This document shows positions 61,726-64,000 of a DNA stretch of 64,000 nt, piece after piece (within the stretch, counting starts at the first letter, position 1; every line of letters starts with the position of its first letter). The position numbers were made by a program, and so were the translations under genes. The notes under the pieces are model-generated. The model searched no databases. It was not told the origin of the DNA and worked only from the letters and a program-made list of their open reading frames with translations. Origin of the DNA: Marivirga tractuosa DSM 4126 (GTDB lineage: Bacteria; Bacteroidota; Bacteroidia; Cytophagales; Cyclobacteriaceae); NCBI RefSeq assembly GCF_000183425.1, contig NC_014759.1:3379001-3443000 (forward strand). The letters run 5' to 3'.

Positions 61726-64000
61726 TTAATCCTTCTGAACACCCGGCACATTCTCAGGTCTTTTAGTCTGCCATTCAAATTCCTCGGCTTTCTTCTCTCT
61801 AGGTGCTACTTCATCCAAAGTATTGGAATCATAAACTCTACCATTTTTGATTACATGCGTCAAAGTGTTGGTATTTCTGATTTCTTCTAATGGATTTTTA
61901 TCCATAATCAATAAATCAGCTAATTTACCTTCTTCAATACTTCCTAAGTCACCTTCTAGTCCTAGTGCTTCTGCTCCTAAGATAGTAGCAGTTCGCAAGG
62001 CATCCAGATTAGTCATGCCACCGCTGGCAACTGACCATAACTCCCAGTGATATCCTAAGCCCTGAAGCTGTCCGTGGCTACCTACTCCGCCTATACCATC
62101 TGCTTCTACTAAATCTTTCATGAATTTAGCATGCTTTGGGAATACATGTTCCTCTTCCATAAACCAAGCACCTCTTCTTCTCGACTTTTGAGCCAATTCT
62201 TCATAAGGCGTGAAGTATTGTAATTTCTCATCATGGTAAGGATCTTCAGTAGCATAATAAAACTCTTCCGCCCATGGTCCACCATAAGATACCAATAGAG
62301 TAGGAGTTACCGCCATTTTAGATTCTGCAATCGTTTGAACGGCATCTTTGTAGATCCCTACAATGGGTAAACTATGCTCATGTCCCGGGTAGCCATCTAG
62401 AAGTTGCGTCATATTCAGTTTGTAATCTAAACCACCTTCAGTAGTTGGCATTAATTCCAGTTCTTTGGCGGCCATAATGATCCATTGTCTCTGCTGACGA
62501 TTTCCCACTAAATACATTTTAATGCTCTTAGTGTCATAGTATTCATTGTATTGTTTCAATACTTCTTTGGCGTGCTCCAAAGATTTGATTTTATACATCC
62601 AATAGCCAACACCAGGACCAGTACTGTACACTCTAGGTCCATGGATCATCCCTGAATTCACCATGTCTGAATAAGTCAAAACATCAGTGGTAGCAGTCTG
62701 CGGGTCACGAGTAGTGGTTACACCATAAGCTAAATTAGCAGAGTAAATCCAAACCTGATTTTTATGTAATCCCCAGTTTGGCCACATATGCGCATGTGTA
62801 TCTACAAATCCTGGTGTAATAGTTTTGCCAGCAGCATCAATGGTTTTAGCTCCATTTGGAATGTTTAAACTACCACTTTCACCAACTGCCGTAATTCGGT
62901 TGTTTTCAATTAAGATATCTCCATTTTCAATCACACCCTGATCAGTCATGGTGATGATTCTCGCACCTTTTAAAAGGATGGTGCCTTCTGGAATATCTTT
63001 TTCATAGCTTACTTTTATTTTGAGTTCTTTAGCAGTGAAGCCTTCCTCTTTCTCTTCTTTGTCTTTTTTCTCATCTGCTTTTTCTTCCTTGTCCTCTTCT
63101 TCTTGGTCTTCCTCAGAATCTTTATCTTCGTCCTTTTCTTCTTCTTTCTTTTCAGCGGCTTCTTTTTTAGCGGTAGCAACACTATCCGCGTAAGCTTTAC
63201 CAGCAGCTAAGTCATAAATAAAGTGACTTGCTCCTAAAGACCAGTGTATTTTTTTACTGTCACCACTCCATGCTGGAAATTCTCCGCCCATAACGGTTAA
63301 TTTCATGGCAGGGAAAGCGGCATTATCTGCTTTCGCTAATGAGATTTTAGGAGTTTGACCATATTTCGGGATAGTCACCGAATACACATCATTATTGATT
63401 TTTGCTAAAGCCGTTTCTCCATTGGGTGAAATTCTAATTTCCGATGGTTTCGAAGCTTTATTATTTTCTCTCCATGCTTTCTCATCACCCGGTAAAATAT
63501 TATGAGAACCATCATGCGCATGAATCATGTCAATAGATGAACCATAAGTAGTAATACCGGTCAATTGCAAATGCTCTTTTTCATCTGTTCCATCCCATCT
63601 TATTGAGATTAACCCTTTTGACCCATGATTGAGATAGATTCTATCCGATACTTTGGAGAAATGCGGAGTGCTTCTTCCTTTTGCTTTATCAATTAAAGTT
63701 ACTTTTCCACCATCAGCAGAAATCCAGGCTAAATCTTCCATCATTAATGAACCGAATGGGTCAATAGCATCTTTATAAACTTGATTCGCTCCTCTATTAA
63801 ATACGATTCGGTTTTTAGTATAAGACCATTCCGGATCAAGGTATAGCGCTGGGTTTTGTGTCAGCTTCACAGCTTTTCCTCTGCCATTAGAATTGATTTT
63901 ATATAAATGACCGCCTTCTTTTTCTTCCCAAGTACTGAAAACGATCTGGCTTCCATCTGGAGACCAAGCCGGCATCGCCTCAGTAAATTTATGCTTTGTT
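61726..64000 (-). CDS. Amidohydrolase with N-terminal PD40/TolB-like propeller, 5' end cut off
   Basis: The reading frame is open through the right edge (upstream codons read TKHKFTEA before MPAWSPDGSQ), so the true N-terminus is outside the window. The visible part has PD40/WD40-like blades (AWSPDGSQIVFSTW, ISPNGETALAKI), then a highly charged Glu/Lys/Asp linker of about 50 residues (63030-63180). An amidohydrolase domain follows with the metal-binding DTHAHMWPNWGL and the C-terminal LADLLIMDKNPLEEI. Such fusions are common exported Bacteroidota proteins, related to imidazolonepropionase-type enzymes; the substrate is unknown. Confidence 0.9.
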   Translation of the reverse strand, partial: TKHKFTEAMPAWSPDGSQIVFSTWEEKEGGHLYKINSNGRGKAVKLTQNPALYLDPEWSYTKNRIVFNRGANQVYKDAIDPFGSLMMEDLAWISADGGKVTLIDKAKGRSTPHFSKVSDRIYLNHGSKGLISIRWDGTDEKEHLQLTGITTYGSSIDMIHAHDGSHNILPGDEKAWRENNKASKPSEIRISPNGETALAKINNDVYSVTIPKYGQTPKISLAKADNAAFPAMKLTVMGGEFPAWSGDSKKIHWSLGASHFIYDLAAGKAYADSVATAKKEAAEKKEEEKDEDKDSEEDQEEEDKEEKADEKKDKEEKEEGFTAKELKIKVSYEKDIPEGTILLKGARIITMTDQGVIENGDILIENNRITAVGESGSLNIPNGAKTIDAAGKTITPGFVDTHAHMWPNWGLHKNQVWIYSANLAYGVTTTRDPQTATTDVLTYSDMVNSGMIHGPRVYSTGPGVGYWMYKIKSLEHAKEVLKQYNEYYDTKSIKMYLVGNRQQRQWIIMAAKELELMPTTEGGLDYKLNMTQLLDGYPGHEHSLPIVGIYKDAVQTIAESKMAVTPTLLVSYGGPWAEEFYYATEDPYHDEKLQYFTPYEELAQKSRRRGAWFMEEEHVFPKHAKFMKDLVEADGIGGVGSHGQLQGLGYHWELWSVASGGMTNLDALRTATILGAEALGLEGDLGSIEEGKLADLLIMDKNPLEEIRNTNTLTHVIKNGRVYDSNTLDEVAPREKKAEEFEWQTKRPENVPGVQKD

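Noticed and set aside
1..64000. tRNA, rRNA, prophage, integrase or transposase genes
   Set aside because: All larger gaps were read on both strands and none shows a cloverleaf, rRNA-like sequence or phage/IS protein. A covariance-model scan was not possible here.

Overview
The window looks like a chromosomal segment of an AT-rich marine Bacteroidota, most likely a Cytophagales member of the Marivirga type. The pointers are SusC/SusD outer-membrane receptor pairs, lipoprotein signal peptides, type IX secretion components, TAnnTTTG promoter -7 boxes, and family names limited to this phylum (DUF4249, DUF4159, DUF5103). The genus is inferred from general protein resemblance and was not searched.

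Left end (1-6.2 kb): housekeeping genes. A minus-strand GH3-like gene is followed by a truncated dxr. On the plus strand lie lepA, folD and queE. 6.5-8.3 kb: a TPR/PD40/OmpA protein with the domain order of PorE of type IX secretion.

Nutrient-uptake block (8.6-30.7 kb, plus strand): a SusC/SusD/lipoprotein operon; a vanadium-haloperoxidase-like lipoprotein with a very large FG-GAP/UnbV lipoprotein; a TonB-receptor/DUF4249/plug-like trio; and a second SusC/SusD/lipoprotein operon. The second SusC is interrupted by one in-frame TGA. The two SusC genes share nearly identical leaders and signal-peptide coding sequence. No polysaccharide-degrading enzyme accompanies any of them.

Middle (30.9-37.7 kb): an AI-2E-type permease, ychF, a solitary cas6-like gene without CRISPR array or other cas genes, the type IX secretion Plug lipoprotein (DUF5103), an ECF sigma factor, and a protein that appears to cross both membranes (cytoplasmic head, one inner-membrane helix, periplasmic linker, outer-membrane barrel). 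The last two match the dual-membrane-spanning anti-sigma arrangement. An ArsC/Spx-like protein without any cysteine follows.

37.8-45.6 kb (minus strand): a third SusC/SusD pair, two paired envelope proteins, a DUF4159 protein and a HAD phosphatase. 45.8-49.6 kb (plus): porin-like protein, BCCT transporter and tandem universal stress protein, apparently one osmolyte operon. 49.6-53.4 kb (minus): dprA, a MerR regulator, a CapA-like lipoprotein and an M23 peptidase. 53.6-58.8 kb (plus): alaS, gatB and a TlpA-type thioredoxin lipoprotein ending in a clear terminator. Right end: a MITE-like inverted repeat, a soluble PAS histidine kinase, a membrane-bound XRE regulator, another dispersed repeat, and a truncated amidohydrolase with a PD40 propeller.

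No tRNA, rRNA, prophage, transposase gene or CRISPR array was seen. The observations most worth following are the sigma/dual-membrane pair beside Plug, the solitary Cas6, the TGA-interrupted SusC with the conserved twin leaders, and the palindrome-rich 824-bp gap before it.
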